Of a stretch of DNA of 64,000 nucleotides, positions 9,447 to 18,525 are shown piece by piece. How positions within the stretch are numbered: the stretch's first letter is position 1; each line of letters begins with the position of its first letter. The stretch comes from Pullulanibacillus sp. KACC 23026 (GTDB lineage: Bacteria > Bacillota > Bacilli > Bacillales > Sporolactobacillaceae): assembly GCF_029094525.1 (NCBI RefSeq), contig NZ_CP119107.1, positions 1,674,001-1,738,000 on the forward strand. The letters run 5' to 3'. A model generated the notes under the pieces. That model did not search any database and was not told the origin of the DNA. It saw only the letters and a list, made by a program, of their open reading frames with translations. The translations under genes and the position numbers were made by a program.

Positions 9447-9720
9447 ATAAACGAAAAAATTCCGCTTAAATGGGGAAATAACCCTATTTTCTTAAAAATA
9501 AGGGTAGTTTTTCCGTTTAATGGATCCAAAACCTTTGGGATTTAACGGATCGAGAGTTGTTAACCGGAAATTCTCCGCTTATATCTGTTTCAGAATCTGC
9601 CTCTTTAGTCGTTAAGCGGAAATTCTCCGCTTATCTCCATATCAAAAAGTGCCTCTTTAACAGCCAACCGGAAATTCTCCGCCAAACCGGCCGTGACGAA
9701 CCGAAAAATTCCCTCCAATT
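9447..9720. repeat. Hairpin repeat array E, 52 bp period
   Basis: Degenerate copies of TAAGCGGAAATTCTCCGCTTA. The CCG of the right arm falls at 9472, 9523, 9575, 9627 and 9679, giving spacings of 51, 52, 52 and 52. The 9611 unit is a perfect hairpin; flanking units have decayed arms. It shares its core with array D and lies between the convergent genes nfo and yqfT. Nothing else is visible in 9269-9718 apart from the nfo terminator. Confidence 0.82.
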
Positions 9721-9991
9721 ATTTTTTACTTTGACTCTTAACAAACCGTTGAAAGAGGCGATCCATGGATTCTGAGAGGGCAGGGTCAATTTTTTCGGCA
9801 ATGGTATTTAAAATAGCTAAGCGCTTATCTTCATTAAATAAATCAAAGGAATCTTTTCTAAGTAATAAGACCACTTGGCGTGCTTGAACACGCGTCATTT
9901 CAATATCGTATTTTTTGGCAAATTCAAGGAGTTCACGTGGATTCATCGTCTTTAATTTATAGTTGACGACTGTTTTTAATAAAGGATTCAT
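9719..9991 (-). CDS. yqfT: YqfT-like small protein (DUF2624)
   Basis: A 90 aa soluble, helical protein with the pattern NPRELLEFAKKYDIEMTRVQ that I associate with the DUF2624 family, found mainly in spore-forming Bacilli. The C-terminus is basic (FVKSQSKK). The start ATG follows AAGGAGCGATTGAG. In B. subtilis yqfT also follows nfo. Function unknown. Its stop abuts repeat array E. Confidence 0.78.
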   Translation of the reverse strand: MNPLLKTVVNYKLKTMNPRELLEFAKKYDIEMTRVQARQVVLLLRKDSFDLFNEDKRLAILNTIAEKIDPALSESMDRLFQRFVKSQSKK

Positions 9992-10179
9992 CTCAATCGC
10001 TCCTTCAATTTAAGTCATTCTTCAAGCCTTTTCATGTACTAGCTCATTGAAACATATGTCTTTTTTAGTGTATGGGTATCCTTTTATTGTGTGACTGATT
10101 AGGAAATATTTGCATCTTTATTTTCTGGGCAAGAAGGTAAACTAATAATGATCCTTCGACAGAAAGTGAGGAATCACAA

Positions 10180-10608
10180 ATGGCTGATAAGGATCTAGAA
10201 AATAAAGTGGATGACCGCGATCAAAAGTATTATGAGGATGTCTTTGGAAAACAAGAGGTCTCAGATAATAAGGTTGATGATCGCGACCAAGAGTATTATG
10301 AAGATGTCTTTGAAGATCGAGGCACTTCAGATGATTACAACGAAGAATATGCGGCTGAAGCCGTTGACCCAGATCTTATCACGAGGCGGGATATTGAAGC
10401 CGATGATGCGACAAGTACAGGGTTAGGTTGGTTAGCCTTAGCCCTCTCCATTATTGGTCTCTTCTTTCTCCCTATAGTGATGGGGATTGCCGGGATTATT
10501 GTGGGCTTTATTGCAAGAGCGCAGGGAGCCCGCGGTCTTGGTGCATGGGCTATAGGAATAGGAGCTGCTGTGATTATCTTAAGACTAGTGGCTTACCCAT
10601 TCTTATAA
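10180..10608 (+). CDS. yqfX: YqfX-like membrane protein
   Basis: A 142 aa protein. The N-terminal 80 residues are strongly acidic and hydrophilic and contain a duplicated segment (VDDRDQKYYEDVFGKQEVSD, then VDDRDQEYYEDVFEDRGTSD). Two hydrophobic helices follow (about 85-108 and 118-140, Gly/Ala/Ile-rich), the layout of B. subtilis YqfX. Function unknown. The start ATG follows a GTGAGGAATCACAA spacer region. It ends at a bidirectional terminator shared with ispG. Confidence 0.72.
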   Translation: MADKDLENKVDDRDQKYYEDVFGKQEVSDNKVDDRDQEYYEDVFEDRGTSDDYNEEYAAEAVDPDLITRRDIEADDATSTGLGWLALALSIIGLFFLPIVMGIAGIIVGFIARAQGARGLGAWAIGIGAAVIILRLVAYPFL

Positions 10609-10612
10609 AGTA

Positions 10613-10647
10613 AAAAAGGCTAGTCCGAGAATTGGACTAGCCTTTTT
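10613..10647. terminator. Bidirectional terminator between yqfX and ispG
   Basis: A perfect 14 bp stem (AAAAAGGCTAGTCC / GGACTAGCCTTTTT) with a 7 nt loop separates two convergent genes. Confidence 0.92.
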
Positions 10648-10648
10648 C

Positions 10649-11755
10649 TTAGTTCTTAATGGTTTCTTTTGCTTCTTTTTCAGCATATTCTTGTGCGAGC
10701 AAATCGACTTCTTTCTTCAATTCGCTAACGAGTTGGTCCTCTGGGACTTTACGGATAATTTCGCCGTGTTTGAAGAGAAGCCCTTCGCCTTTTCCGCCGG
10801 CAATTCCGATATCCGCTTCACGAGCTTCACCAGGGCCATTTACCGCACACCCTAATACAGCGACTTTAATCGGTGCTTTGATTTGTTGCAGATATTCCTC
10901 GATTTCATCCACCACATTAAAAAGGTTAAATTGAATCCGCCCGCATGTTGGACAAGAAATAAGGGTAGCTGCGTTAGAAGCAAGACCAAATGTTTTAAGA
11001 AGCTCACGAGCGACTTTAACTTCTTCTACAGGATCGGTTGAGAGTGAGATGCGAAGGGTATTGCCAATGCCTTCGTATAACAAGACACCCAAACCAGCTG
11101 CACTCTTAATGGAGCCAGAAAACTTAGTTCCCGATTCCGTAATCCCAAGATGAAGTGGATAATCAAAGGCCATGGAGGCTTTCTTATAGGCTTCAATGGC
11201 TAAATTTACATCAGATGCCTTTAAAGAGACAATAATGTCATGAAAATCAAGATCCTCTAAAATCTTAATATGATGCAAGGCACTTTCAACCATCCCATCC
11301 GCAGTAGGATAGCCGTATTTCTCAAGGATATGACGTTCAAGAGAACCAGCATTGACACCGATTCGGATCGGAATGCCTTTTTCCTTACAAGCTTTGACAA
11401 CTGCTTCGACTTTATCTCGGCCGCCGATGTTACCAGGGTTAATACGGATTTTATCGGCGCCGCCTTCAATCGCTTTTAAAGCAAGCTTGTAATTAAAATG
11501 AATATCCACAACAAGTGGAATATGGATGCGTTTTTTTATTTCCGGAATCGCTTCAGCTGCACGCATGTCTGGACAAGCGACACGCACCACCTGACAGCCA
11601 GCTTCTTCCAATCGTAATATTTCAGCAACCGTTGCTTCAACGTCATGCGTTTTGGTCGTTGTCATACTTTGAATGACAAGTTCATTGGAACCGCCAATGG
11701 TAAGGTTGCCTACTTTGACTTGGCGTGTTTTTGTTCGATGGGTGATCTCAGGCAT
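10649..11755 (-). CDS. ispG: 4-hydroxy-3-methylbut-2-enyl diphosphate synthase IspG (GcpE)
   Basis: The penultimate MEP-pathway enzyme, 368 aa, converting MEcPP to HMBPP. The TIM-barrel part contains [15 protein letters not shown] and RINPGNIG. The C-terminal cluster domain has SCPTCGR near residue 268 and [13 protein letters not shown] near 305, giving the three 4Fe-4S cysteines. The length is that of the short bacterial form without the plant insert. The start ATG follows AAAGGAG with an 11 nt spacer. B. subtilis name yqfY. Confidence 0.97.
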   Translation of the reverse strand: MPEITHRTKTRQVKVGNLTIGGSNELVIQSMTTTKTHDVEATVAEILRLEEAGCQVVRVACPDMRAAEAIPEIKKRIHIPLVVDIHFNYKLALKAIEGGADKIRINPGNIGGRDKVEAVVKACKEKGIPIRIGVNAGSLERHILEKYGYPTADGMVESALHHIKILEDLDFHDIIVSLKASDVNLAIEAYKKASMAFDYPLHLGITESGTKFSGSIKSAAGLGVLLYEGIGNTLRISLSTDPVEEVKVARELLKTFGLASNAATLISCPTCGRIQFNLFNVVDEIEEYLQQIKAPIKVAVLGCAVNGPGEAREADIGIAGGKGEGLLFKHGEIIRKVPEDQLVSELKKEVDLLAQEYAEKEAKETIKN

Positions 11756-11909
11756 TCCCCAATCGCTCCTTTAAATTTCCAGTCACCAAGAAACAGTGAT
11801 TAGAAAGTAGTTATCGAGATTCATTATAGTAAGGTACACTAACAATCATCTTCATGATAGAGCATCTGCCTACACGCCGCAAGTGTTTTGTCTAATACGT
11901 CACAAAAAA

Positions 11910-12251
11910 TTACTTGTAAAGCTTGAATTTATAAGCTTTCCCAATTTGAATGTGATTGGGATCGACAGACGGATTTAAGTCCTTAAAATCCTTTAAAACT
12001 TGAGTGATGGATAATGTTTTTTCCCCGTTTAATTGTTCTTCAATCGAAAGCACCGTATCTCCGGGCTCAACTGTTTTAGTTGTTACAGTGCTAGAAGAGG
12101 GGGCGGGCGTTGTTTGGGTTGTCTGACTAGAAGAGGCGTCAGACAGCGGTGACGTCATGGGTTTTATTAGAGGCAGTGTCCCGTGTGTGAGGTCGGAAAA
12201 GCTTGTCCAACCGATAACCGCTAGAACGATTATAAGCAACCACTTCTTCAT
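11910..12251 (-). CDS. yqfZ: LysM-domain membrane-anchored protein (YqfZ-like)
   Basis: A 113 aa protein. One N-terminal membrane or signal segment (residues 3-20, KWLLIIVLAVIGWTSF) and a Ser/Thr/Pro-rich linker precede a C-terminal LysM-like domain (about 60-113: VEPGDTVLSIEEQL...PNHIQIGKAYKF). It likely sits outside the membrane and binds peptidoglycan. The start ATG follows AAGGAG. A LysM protein also lies next to ispG in B. subtilis (yqfZ); a sporulation role there is my recollection, not visible here. Confidence 0.78.
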   Translation of the reverse strand: MKKWLLIIVLAVIGWTSFSDLTHGTLPLIKPMTSPLSDASSSQTTQTTPAPSSSTVTTKTVEPGDTVLSIEEQLNGEKTLSITQVLKDFKDLNPSVDPNHIQIGKAYKFKLYK

Positions 12252-12456
12252 TGAAACGACTCCTTCGAGAGGGCTATTAGCGCTTGTAATGGTTTATATA
12301 AAGTTAAAATTAGTTAGCAAATTTTCTACTGTTGTTTCATATCTATGCTTGAAGCCCGTTCGTTATGCCGATTATTTTTGAAAATGAGGTGAAACGTATC
12401 TCATTTTTTATCGTATATAGTAGTAAGCAATATTTAGTGAAAAGGAGGGGATCAGT

Positions 12457-13101
12457 TTGGCGTTGTTTCAGGATCCTTTATTTGGCTTTTGTGTGATTGG
12501 AATTGCCACTTTTTTGCTGGCAGGAGAGTGTCTGGTCAAAGCAAAAGGCCTCTTTGGGTTGATTGGATTTGTGCTTTACATTTTATATCTTTATAGTCAA
12601 TTAACGGACCATTCAAGTTATTGGTTAATTGCGGTGATGGCAGTCGGGGTTATCTTTGTTGTCCTTGATGGCGTGCTTATTACAAACGGGACGGTTGCGA
12701 TTATCGGCTTAGTCAGCATCATGCTGGCATTGGCAGTCGCAAGCCCCAGCCTTCCATATGGGATTGGTGTGAGTGTAGCCTTTTGGGTAGGACTCTTTCT
12801 CTCGTTACTACTTATTAAAACCATGCCTGCAAGAACGTTTTGGAGGCGCTTAGCTCTTTTTGATCAATCGACAAGTGAGGCAGGGTATAATTCGTTGAAC
12901 GAAGAGACTAAGCTGCTGATCGGAAAAACAGGCTTAACCGTCAGTGTGCTTCGTCCGGTCGGAACCATAGAGATAGATGGGGAAAGATACAGTGCAATGA
13001 CAAACGGAGAATGGGTGCAATCGGGGATAGAGGTTCTGGTGACGGATGTTGATGGAACAAAAATCGTTGTCAAGCCTCTTTCCATTGAACTTGAAAAATA
13101 A
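12457..13101 (+). CDS. NfeD-like membrane protein
   Basis: A 214 aa protein with about four to five membrane segments in residues 8-125, followed by a soluble C-terminal domain (about 150-210: LIGKTGLTVSVLRPVGTIEI...VLVTDVDGTKIVVKPL). That domain is the OB-fold NfeD C-domain. NfeD proteins usually partner with flotillin-like or SPFH proteins in membrane microdomains; no flotillin gene is nearby, and the N-terminal ClpP-like protease domain of long NfeD forms is missing. The start TTG follows AAAGGAGGGG. It is terminated by a hairpin shared with the convergent gene. Confidence 0.8.
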   Translation: MALFQDPLFGFCVIGIATFLLAGECLVKAKGLFGLIGFVLYILYLYSQLTDHSSYWLIAVMAVGVIFVVLDGVLITNGTVAIIGLVSIMLALAVASPSLPYGIGVSVAFWVGLFLSLLLIKTMPARTFWRRLALFDQSTSEAGYNSLNEETKLLIGKTGLTVSVLRPVGTIEIDGERYSAMTNGEWVQSGIEVLVTDVDGTKIVVKPLSIELEK

Positions 13102-13150
13102 AAAGATAGAGGCTAACCACAAGAGTAAGGCGAGCCTCTGCTTTCTTTTT
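13100..13150. terminator. Bidirectional terminator between NfeD-like and DUF1189 genes
   Basis: GAGGCT / AGCCTC extended by AAAAAGA / TCTTTTT, between convergent genes. Confidence 0.7.
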
Positions 13151-13698
13151 CAGCTAGTTTGTTTTTCTAAGTTGCTTCTCTCTCGAGGTCTAGGTGAAGA
13201 GGTCTTTGGTTTCGGGATCGCAAGTATCATGTTAATGAGCATGCCAAAGGTCATAAACGTGTAGATCAAAAGCAGGCCAGAGGGAAGTTGAACGAAGAGA
13301 CCTGAAGCGGAAAAAATAAGTGTAGGCCAAGTGGCAGCGTTCACACTAAGTGACCAGACCTGTTGTCCATTAAGCCGTCGTTTAAACAAAAGTCGGTTGA
13401 CCCAATAGCCAATGATTGAAAGGATCGATATAAAACTAAAGAAGAGAAAGGTTAAAACGATATAATAGTAAATAATTCCAAAAGGGAGAAAAATAAATGA
13501 AAAGGACTGCCCGACGCGAATGGTCGCTCGTATGACGGCGGGTGAAAATAAAAGAGCTGCAATCAAAGTCAAGAAAAAGGAATAAAGGATGCTCTGGCCA
13601 GCTCGTTTAAAGCGGAAAAGGCTTGATTTTCTCGGATGCCTTAGGTTTTCATAGAACTGAAAAAAGAGCGATGATTGTTTCTGTTTTGGTTTATTCAT
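13150..13698 (-). CDS. yqgB: DUF1189-like membrane protein (YqgB-like)
   Basis: About 182 aa. Four hydrophobic segments (residues about 30-50, 60-90, 110-130, 140-160) and a basic N-terminus (MNKPKQKQSSLFFQFYENL) are consistent with DUF1189 proteins such as B. subtilis YqgB, though somewhat short for the family. A longer in-frame extension to 13914 exists but runs into a repeat and has no ribosome site; the ATG at 13698 follows GAGAGGAGATCG, so I chose it. Function unknown. Confidence 0.7.
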   Translation of the reverse strand: MNKPKQKQSSLFFQFYENLRHPRKSSLFRFKRAGQSILYSFFLTLIAALLFSPAVIRATIRVGQSFSFIFLPFGIIYYYIVLTFLFFSFISILSIIGYWVNRLLFKRRLNGQQVWSLSVNAATWPTLIFSASGLFVQLPSGLLLIYTFMTFGMLINMILAIPKPKTSSPRPRERSNLEKQTS

Positions 13699-13773
13699 GA
13701 TCGATCTCCTCTCAAAGTTCATTTTACTCGATTTCAGGAGATTCAGACAAGTAAACGTTTTATAAAAAAAGAA

Positions 13774-13955
13774 GGCTGTTTTCGTAAACTTTGTTGTTTT
13801 TTTAGGCTCCAATAAGCTCGCTTTCCGCGGGCAATCCGTGAGCCTCCTCGGCAAAATACGCCTGCGGGGTCTCACCTGGCTTGCTATTCCCGCAGGAGTC
13901 TCGCCTATTTCCACCTATTTTTTCTCAAATAGCAACAATCTTTTAGAAAAGAGCC
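13774..13955. repeat. MITE-like intergenic repeat with imperfect terminal inverted repeats
   Basis: A 182 bp element whose ends are related. GGCTGTTTTCGTAAACTTTG (from 13774) and the reverse complement of the 13933-13955 end, starting GGCTCTTTTC, match at 18 of 23 positions. The interior carries GCTTTCCGCGGGC and CCTGCGGGG-type GC-rich arms in an AT-rich setting. I recall similar CGCTTTCCGCGGGC...GCAGGAGTCT elements scattered between genes of Bacillaceae, but could not check. It encodes no protein. A partial look-alike (CGCTTTCCGTGGGC) is near 14561-14580. Confidence 0.6.
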
Positions 13956-14076
13956 AAAAAGAAAGAGAAAAAACAAAAAAAACACTTGAACAAATGAGGC
14001 TTTCATGCTATATTTTTTATGTTGTCGCTTGAGAGTGCTTAGAAATCGATCGCAAAAAGTATTTTTGTGAAATGTG

Positions 14077-14105
14077 TTGACAAGCTAAATGATGGGTGTT
14101 ATGAT
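14077..14105 (+). promoter_or_regulatory. Promoter of the tRNA cluster
   Basis: A consensus TTGACA (14077-14082), a 17 bp spacer and TATGAT (14100-14105), 33 bp before the first tRNA. Confidence 0.88.
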
Positions 14106-14137
14106 ACATATTGTCGCTGAAAGGCACGAAACACTAT

Positions 14138-14214
14138 GGCGGAGTAGCTCAGCTGGCTAGAGCGTACGGTTCATACCCGTGAGGTCGTGGGTTCGATCCC
14201 CTCCTCCGCTACCA
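14138..14214 (+). tRNA. tRNA-Met (CAT), elongator
   Basis: A cloverleaf with anticodon CAT in CGGTTCATACCCG and an encoded CCA. The acceptor stem is GGCGGAG/CTCCGCT with a G1-U72 pair. The sequence matches the elongator tRNA-Met of B. subtilis closely as I remember it and lacks initiator features (no C1-A72 mismatch). The T stem has a U-U mismatch at pair 50-64. Confidence 0.95.
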
Positions 14215-14266
14215 TATTTATTTTCAAACGACGAGGTTAGCGTAATAAACCTCTTTTTTTAATCTT

Positions 14267-14343
14267 GGCGGTTGTGGCGAAGTGGTTAACGCATCGGATT
14301 GTGGTTCCGACATTCGTGGGTTCGATTCCCATCAGCCGCCCCA
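14267..14343 (+). tRNA. tRNA-His (GTG)
   Basis: Anticodon GTG within GATTGTGGTTCC. The acceptor stem GCGGTTG/CAGCCGC is preceded by the extra G at -1 opposite discriminator C73, the identity feature of tRNA-His. CCA is encoded. Confidence 0.96.
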
Positions 14344-14347
14344 TAGT

Positions 14348-14424
14348 GGACCCTTAGCTCAGTTGGTTAGAGCTGACGGCTCATAACCGTCCGGTCGCAG
14401 GTTCGAGTCCTGCAGGGTCCACCA
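14348..14424 (+). tRNA. tRNA-Ile2 (CAT, lysidine-modified type)
   Basis: The anticodon reads CAT, but the body (GGACCCTTAGCTCAGTTGG ... ACGGCTCATAACCGT ... GGGTCCA) is that of the minor isoleucine tRNA whose C34 is changed to lysidine by TilS to read AUA. It would be mislabelled Met by anticodon alone. CCA is encoded. It is cotranscribed with tRNA-Met and tRNA-His. Confidence 0.88.
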
Positions 14425-14450
14425 ACTTCTCAATTACATAAGATCAACTC

Positions 14451-14482
14451 AAAACAACATCTTTTATAGGTGTTGTTTTTTT
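14451..14482 (+). terminator. Terminator of the tRNA operon
   Basis: AAAACAACATC / GGTGTTGTTTT stem (one G-U pair) followed by a T tract. Confidence 0.8.
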
Positions 14483-14724
14483 GTGCCAGGAAATTATAGA
14501 AACCTTGATTTGTGGATAACTTGCAATTAAAATGCGACAATTTAGTGCGTGAAAACAATCGCTTTCCGTGGGCACAGGCGAGCCGAAAAAAGCGCAATGC
14601 TGTTTATTGAACAATATTTTGACCGATAGTGGGTATATTAATTGAAGTCTCTGCTAAAGTTTGCTAACTTTATAAGGGAAGGATACTTCCACAAAAAAAA
14701 TCTACATATAGGAGGAGATTTGAA

Positions 14725-15333
14725 ATGACTTACCAATTACCAGATCTTCCTTACGCATTTGATGCGCTAGAACCACACATCGATGCTAAAACAATGGAAA
14801 TTCACCATGACAAGCATCATGCAACCTACGTGGCTAACGTCAACAAGGCGCTTGAAGGCCATGATGAGCTTGCAAGTAAATCCGTTGAGGAGCTTGTAAG
14901 CAATTTGGATGCTGTTCCTGAAAGCATCCGTACTGCTGTTCGCAATAACGGCGGTGGACATGCTAATCACAGCTTTTTCTGGCAAATCCTTAGCCCAAAT
15001 GGCGGCGGTGCTCCAACAGGAGAGATTGCTAAGGCAATCGATGCTAAGTTTGGCAGCTTTGATGCATTTAAGGAACAATTTGCTGCAGCCGCAGCTGGCC
15101 GTTTTGGTTCCGGTTGGGCTTGGCTAGTTGTAAACAATGGTGAGCTTGAAATTACAAGCACACCAAACCAAGATAGCCCGCTTTCTGAAGGTAAAACACC
15201 AGTTCTAGGTCTTGATGTTTGGGAGCATGCTTACTACCTCAACTATCAAAACCGTCGTCCTGAATACATTGGGGCTTTCTTCAATGTTATTAACTGGGAT
15301 GAAGTGAACAAGCGCTACGCAGCAGCAAAATAA
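14725..15333 (+). CDS. sodA: Superoxide dismutase [Mn] SodA
   Basis: A 202 aa cytoplasmic enzyme disproportionating superoxide. The N-domain has [20 protein letters not shown], with the first metal His near 27. The second ligand is in NHSFFWQIL near 82. [15 protein letters not shown] near 164-168 supplies Asp and His, with residues typical of the Mn/Fe family, Mn type. The start ATG follows AGGAGGAG. It is monocistronic with a strong terminator. The 300 bp upstream hold the tRNA terminator and a partial repeat copy. Confidence 0.97.
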   Translation: MTYQLPDLPYAFDALEPHIDAKTMEIHHDKHHATYVANVNKALEGHDELASKSVEELVSNLDAVPESIRTAVRNNGGGHANHSFFWQILSPNGGGAPTGEIAKAIDAKFGSFDAFKEQFAAAAAGRFGSGWAWLVVNNGELEITSTPNQDSPLSEGKTPVLGLDVWEHAYYLNYQNRRPEYIGAFFNVINWDEVNKRYAAAK

Positions 15334-15354
15334 TGAATAGTTAAACCATGAATG

Positions 15355-15378
15355 GAGCCCGCCTAGTCGGGCTCTTTT
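15355..15378 (+). terminator. Terminator after sodA
   Basis: GAGCCCG / CGGGCTC stem with a 6 nt loop, then TTTT. Confidence 0.87.
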
Positions 15379-15437
15379 CTAAATGTTAATTTTAAGAGAG
15401 AGACAATGATTTGAAAAAGGTACGAGGGGGAAAATGG

Positions 15438-17132
15438 ATGAAATTCTCAGAGTATTCCTACATAAGACCGGATTTTGAAGCGTTGCAATCTCAATTTAAT
15501 GAGGCTCTTGAGCGTTTTTCAAAGGCTGCAACCTTTGAGGCGCAATCAGAGGCAATGGCTGATATTAATAAGCTTCGAAATCAGTTTGATTCCATGAATC
15601 AGATCGCAAGCATTCGCCATACCATTGATACCAATGATGAGTTTTATAAAGAAGAAAATGATTTTTTTGATGAGACTTCACCGAGCTATCAAGGTCTTGT
15701 AACGGATTTTTATCGAGCGCTCGTCAGTTCAACCTTCCGCGATGAGTTAGAAGAAAAATGGGGCAAGCATTTATTCAACATGGCAGATTTAACACTTAAG
15801 ACTTTTTCTCCAGACGTTTTGGATGACTTAAAGCAAGAGAATCGCCTATCTAGTGAATACACCAAATTAATGGCTTCGGCAAAAATCTTATTTGAAGGAG
15901 ACGAGAGAAATCTCTCGCAAATGGTCCCTTTTCAATTGTCAAAGGATCGCGCTATGAGAATGAAGGCTCAAGCAGCTCGATATTCTTTCTTATCCGAAAA
16001 CGAAGCTCAATTAGATGAAATTTACGATCAGTTAGTCAAGGTCAGAACAACCATCGCGAAGAAGCTCGGCTACGAAAATTTTGTTGAGCTCGGCTATGCG
16101 AGGCTTAATCGTACCGATTATGATGCGGAAAAGGTAGCGAATTTTAGAGAGCAAGTCAAAACCTATATCGTTCCCGTTGCCACCAGGCTTAAAGAACGCC
16201 AGCAAAAGCGCTTAGGCCTTGATCATCTTTATTATTATGATGAGCCTTTGAATTTTAAATCAGGAAATGCGGCGCCTAAGGGAGACTCTGAGTGGATCAT
16301 TAATAACGGCAAAAAGATGTATCACGAGCTTTCCGAGGAAACAGATGAGTTTTTCCAATTTATGATTGACCATGAATTAATGGATCTTGTCAGTAAAAAG
16401 GGAAAAGCTGGTGGCGGATACTGTACTTACATAAGTGATTTCCAATCTCCGTTTATCTTTTCTAATTTTAATGGGACAAGCGGTGATATTGATGTCCTAA
16501 CACATGAGGCAGGCCATGCCTTCCAGGTTTACTCAAGCCGCGGCTATGAAGTGCCGGAATATTATTTTCCAACACTTGAGGCTTGTGAAATCCATTCGAT
16601 GAGCATGGAATTCTTTACTTGGCCGTGGATGGAGTTATTCTTTGAGGAAGAAACTGAAAAATATAAATTTGCACATTTGAGCGGGGCGCTTCTCTTCATT
16701 CCTTACGGGGTTGCCGTAGATGAATTCCAGCATTTCGTCTATGAACATCCAGAGGCAACTCCTGAAGAACGGAAAGCCGCCTGGCGTCGAATTGAAAAGA
16801 CTTACTTGCCGCATCGCGATTATGCTGATAATGAATACCTTGAAAGAGGCGGTTTTTGGCATCAACAAGGGCATATTTTTGGCTCACCGTTTTATTATAT
16901 TGATTACACATTAGCACAAATTTGTGCTTTCCAGTTCTGGAAGCGATCACTCGAGGATCAGGCGTCTGCTTGGAAAGACTATTTGCATCTCTGCAAACTA
17001 GGTGGAACTAAACCGTTTACAGAGTTAGTGAAAGAAGCTAACTTGACGATTCCGTTTGAAGATGGCGCGATTCAATCCGTAGTAGGTGAAATTGAGGCAT
17101 GGCTTGATCAAGTGGAGGATCGAAGTTTGTAA
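15438..17132 (+). CDS. M3-family oligoendopeptidase (PepF-like)
   Basis: A 564 aa zinc metallopeptidase of the thimet/oligopeptidase F family, degrading short peptides in the cytoplasm. The HEXXH zinc site is LTHEAGHAFQVYSS near residue 357, with the third-ligand Glu downstream in ACEIHSMSMEFF. The helical N-half matches M3 proteins. A TTG at 15411 could add nine residues, but MKFSEYSYIRPDFEAL is the usual family start and the ATG at 15438 has GAGGGGG 7 nt upstream. The gene ends at a hairpin and stands alone. Confidence 0.93.
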   Translation: MKFSEYSYIRPDFEALQSQFNEALERFSKAATFEAQSEAMADINKLRNQFDSMNQIASIRHTIDTNDEFYKEENDFFDETSPSYQGLVTDFYRALVSSTFRDELEEKWGKHLFNMADLTLKTFSPDVLDDLKQENRLSSEYTKLMASAKILFEGDERNLSQMVPFQLSKDRAMRMKAQAARYSFLSENEAQLDEIYDQLVKVRTTIAKKLGYENFVELGYARLNRTDYDAEKVANFREQVKTYIVPVATRLKERQQKRLGLDHLYYYDEPLNFKSGNAAPKGDSEWIINNGKKMYHELSEETDEFFQFMIDHELMDLVSKKGKAGGGYCTYISDFQSPFIFSNFNGTSGDIDVLTHEAGHAFQVYSSRGYEVPEYYFPTLEACEIHSMSMEFFTWPWMELFFEEETEKYKFAHLSGALLFIPYGVAVDEFQHFVYEHPEATPEERKAAWRRIEKTYLPHRDYADNEYLERGGFWHQQGHIFGSPFYYIDYTLAQICAFQFWKRSLEDQASAWKDYLHLCKLGGTKPFTELVKEANLTIPFEDGAIQSVVGEIEAWLDQVEDRSL

Positions 17133-17156
17133 ACCCCAATTATTAAAGTTTTGTTC

Positions 17157-17193
17157 AAGGTCTAATCCTTCTTTTAGGGTTGGACCTTATTTT
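17157..17193 (+). terminator. Terminator after the M3 peptidase gene
   Basis: AAGGTCTAATCC pairs with GGGTTGGACCTT using two G-U pairs, followed by a T-rich tail. Confidence 0.72.
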
Positions 17194-17262
17194 ATTTATA
17201 GAATAATTGGGGGGCGGATAAACCAAACTAAGCGAAGAATTTTAGGCAGGGGGGCCGAGGCC

Positions 17263-18525
17263 GTGAATGTTTCAAGCAGTAGGCTCGATCAAAAAGAAGT
17301 GCCAAGAGATTTGTACCTTCTTCTTATTATAAGTGGTCTTTATTGCATCGCGACTGCTTTATCGAATACATTTGTTAATATCTTTCTTTGGAAGCGTACG
17401 AATAGCTTTATTGATATTGGTTTATACAATTTAATGATTGTTATTTTTCAGCCGATTACGTTTATCTTTGCTGGAATGTGGGCCAAACGAGTTGATCGCG
17501 TCATTGTTTTACGTGCAGGAGTGGTTGTTCTTTCTTTGTTTTTTATCAGCGTCTTAGTATTAGGATCGGACAGTCGTCAATTTTTTTATTTATTTGGAGC
17601 ATTAATTGGGATGGGGTACGGCTTTTATTGGTGCGCTTTTAATGTTCTTATCTTTGAAATAACCGAACCTGAAACTCGAGTGTTCTTCAATGGCATCCAA
17701 GGGGTTTTGACATCTCTTGGGGGAATGATCGGTCCTATTCTCGCTGGTTGGATTATTTCATCGATGAAAAATTACAATGGGTATCGAGTGATCTTCGGAA
17801 TCTCCCTTGGGCTATTTGCTTTAGCTGTCGTCGTAAGTTGGTTTTTGCAACGGCGCCCGGCTGAAGGTAAGTTAACCTTCCGACGCATTCTACGTGAGCG
17901 TTCCAATAACGAGAACTGGCGGGATATACTCAATGCGCATTTCTTTCAAGGCGCTCGTGAAGGGACCTTTTTATTTATCATTTTTTTATGGGTGTATTTA
18001 TCAACAGATAATGAACTAGCGATCGGGAAGTTTGGATTAGTCGAATCCGGGGTCATGTTTATTGGCTATTATGTGGTGTCGCGTTTGATTAAACCCTCTT
18101 TCAAAAAGACATCCATTTTAATTGGCGGAATCATCACTTACGGAACGGTGTATATCCTTCTATTTAATGTGAACTACACTATGCTAATTGTTTATGCCGT
18201 TTTAGTTGCCATCGCTTATCCATTACTTTTTGTTCCGTATGCCTCCTTAACCTTTGACGTAATTGGACATGGCTGGAAGGCCGCTGACATGAGGATTGAG
18301 TATATTGTCGTTAAAGAAATTTTCTATAATGCAGGTCGTATTGTGTCTGTTCTTTTGTTCCTTGCAACGGTTTGGTATTTCCGGGATGATCAACAAGGCA
18401 TTCGTTATTTAATGATGGTGATTGGGGCAGGTCATCTCGCTATTTATTTTTGTATTCGCCGCATTCCAATTCCTTTGGAACGAGCTCGGGCTGTCAAGGA
18501 GGGAGAGAGCGGTTCAACCGTATGA
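17263..18525 (+). CDS. yqgE: MFS transporter (YqgE-like)
   Basis: A 420 aa major-facilitator protein with about 12 membrane helices and no obvious signal peptide. MWAKRVDRVIVLRAGV near residue 82 is the loop 2-3 region; a basic central loop (near 205-225, RRPAEGKLTFRRILRERS) separates the two halves. The open frame extends upstream to 17086, overlapping the peptidase gene, but GTG at 17263 has AGGGGGG at proper distance and gives the family length. Located before pbpA as yqgE is in B. subtilis. Substrate unknown. Confidence 0.85.
   Translation: MNVSSSRLDQKEVPRDLYLLLIISGLYCIATALSNTFVNIFLWKRTNSFIDIGLYNLMIVIFQPITFIFAGMWAKRVDRVIVLRAGVVVLSLFFISVLVLGSDSRQFFYLFGALIGMGYGFYWCAFNVLIFEITEPETRVFFNGIQGVLTSLGGMIGPILAGWIISSMKNYNGYRVIFGISLGLFALAVVVSWFLQRRPAEGKLTFRRILRERSNNENWRDILNAHFFQGAREGTFLFIIFLWVYLSTDNELAIGKFGLVESGVMFIGYYVVSRLIKPSFKKTSILIGGIITYGTVYILLFNVNYTMLIVYAVLVAIAYPLLFVPYASLTFDVIGHGWKAADMRIEYIVVKEIFYNAGRIVSVLLFLATVWYFRDDQQGIRYLMMVIGAGHLAIYFCIRRIPIPLERARAVKEGESGSTV

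Noticed and set aside
12157-12381. 74-codon plus-strand frame opposite the LysM gene
   Set aside because: No ribosome site and it overlaps the clear minus-strand gene and its promoter.
13699-13914. 72-residue N-terminal extension of the DUF1189 gene
   Set aside because: It reads through a repeat element, lacks a ribosome site, and ATG 13698 has a strong one.
14348-14424. Second tRNA-Met
   Set aside because: Anticodon CAT, but the body is that of tRNA-Ile2 read with lysidine at position 34.
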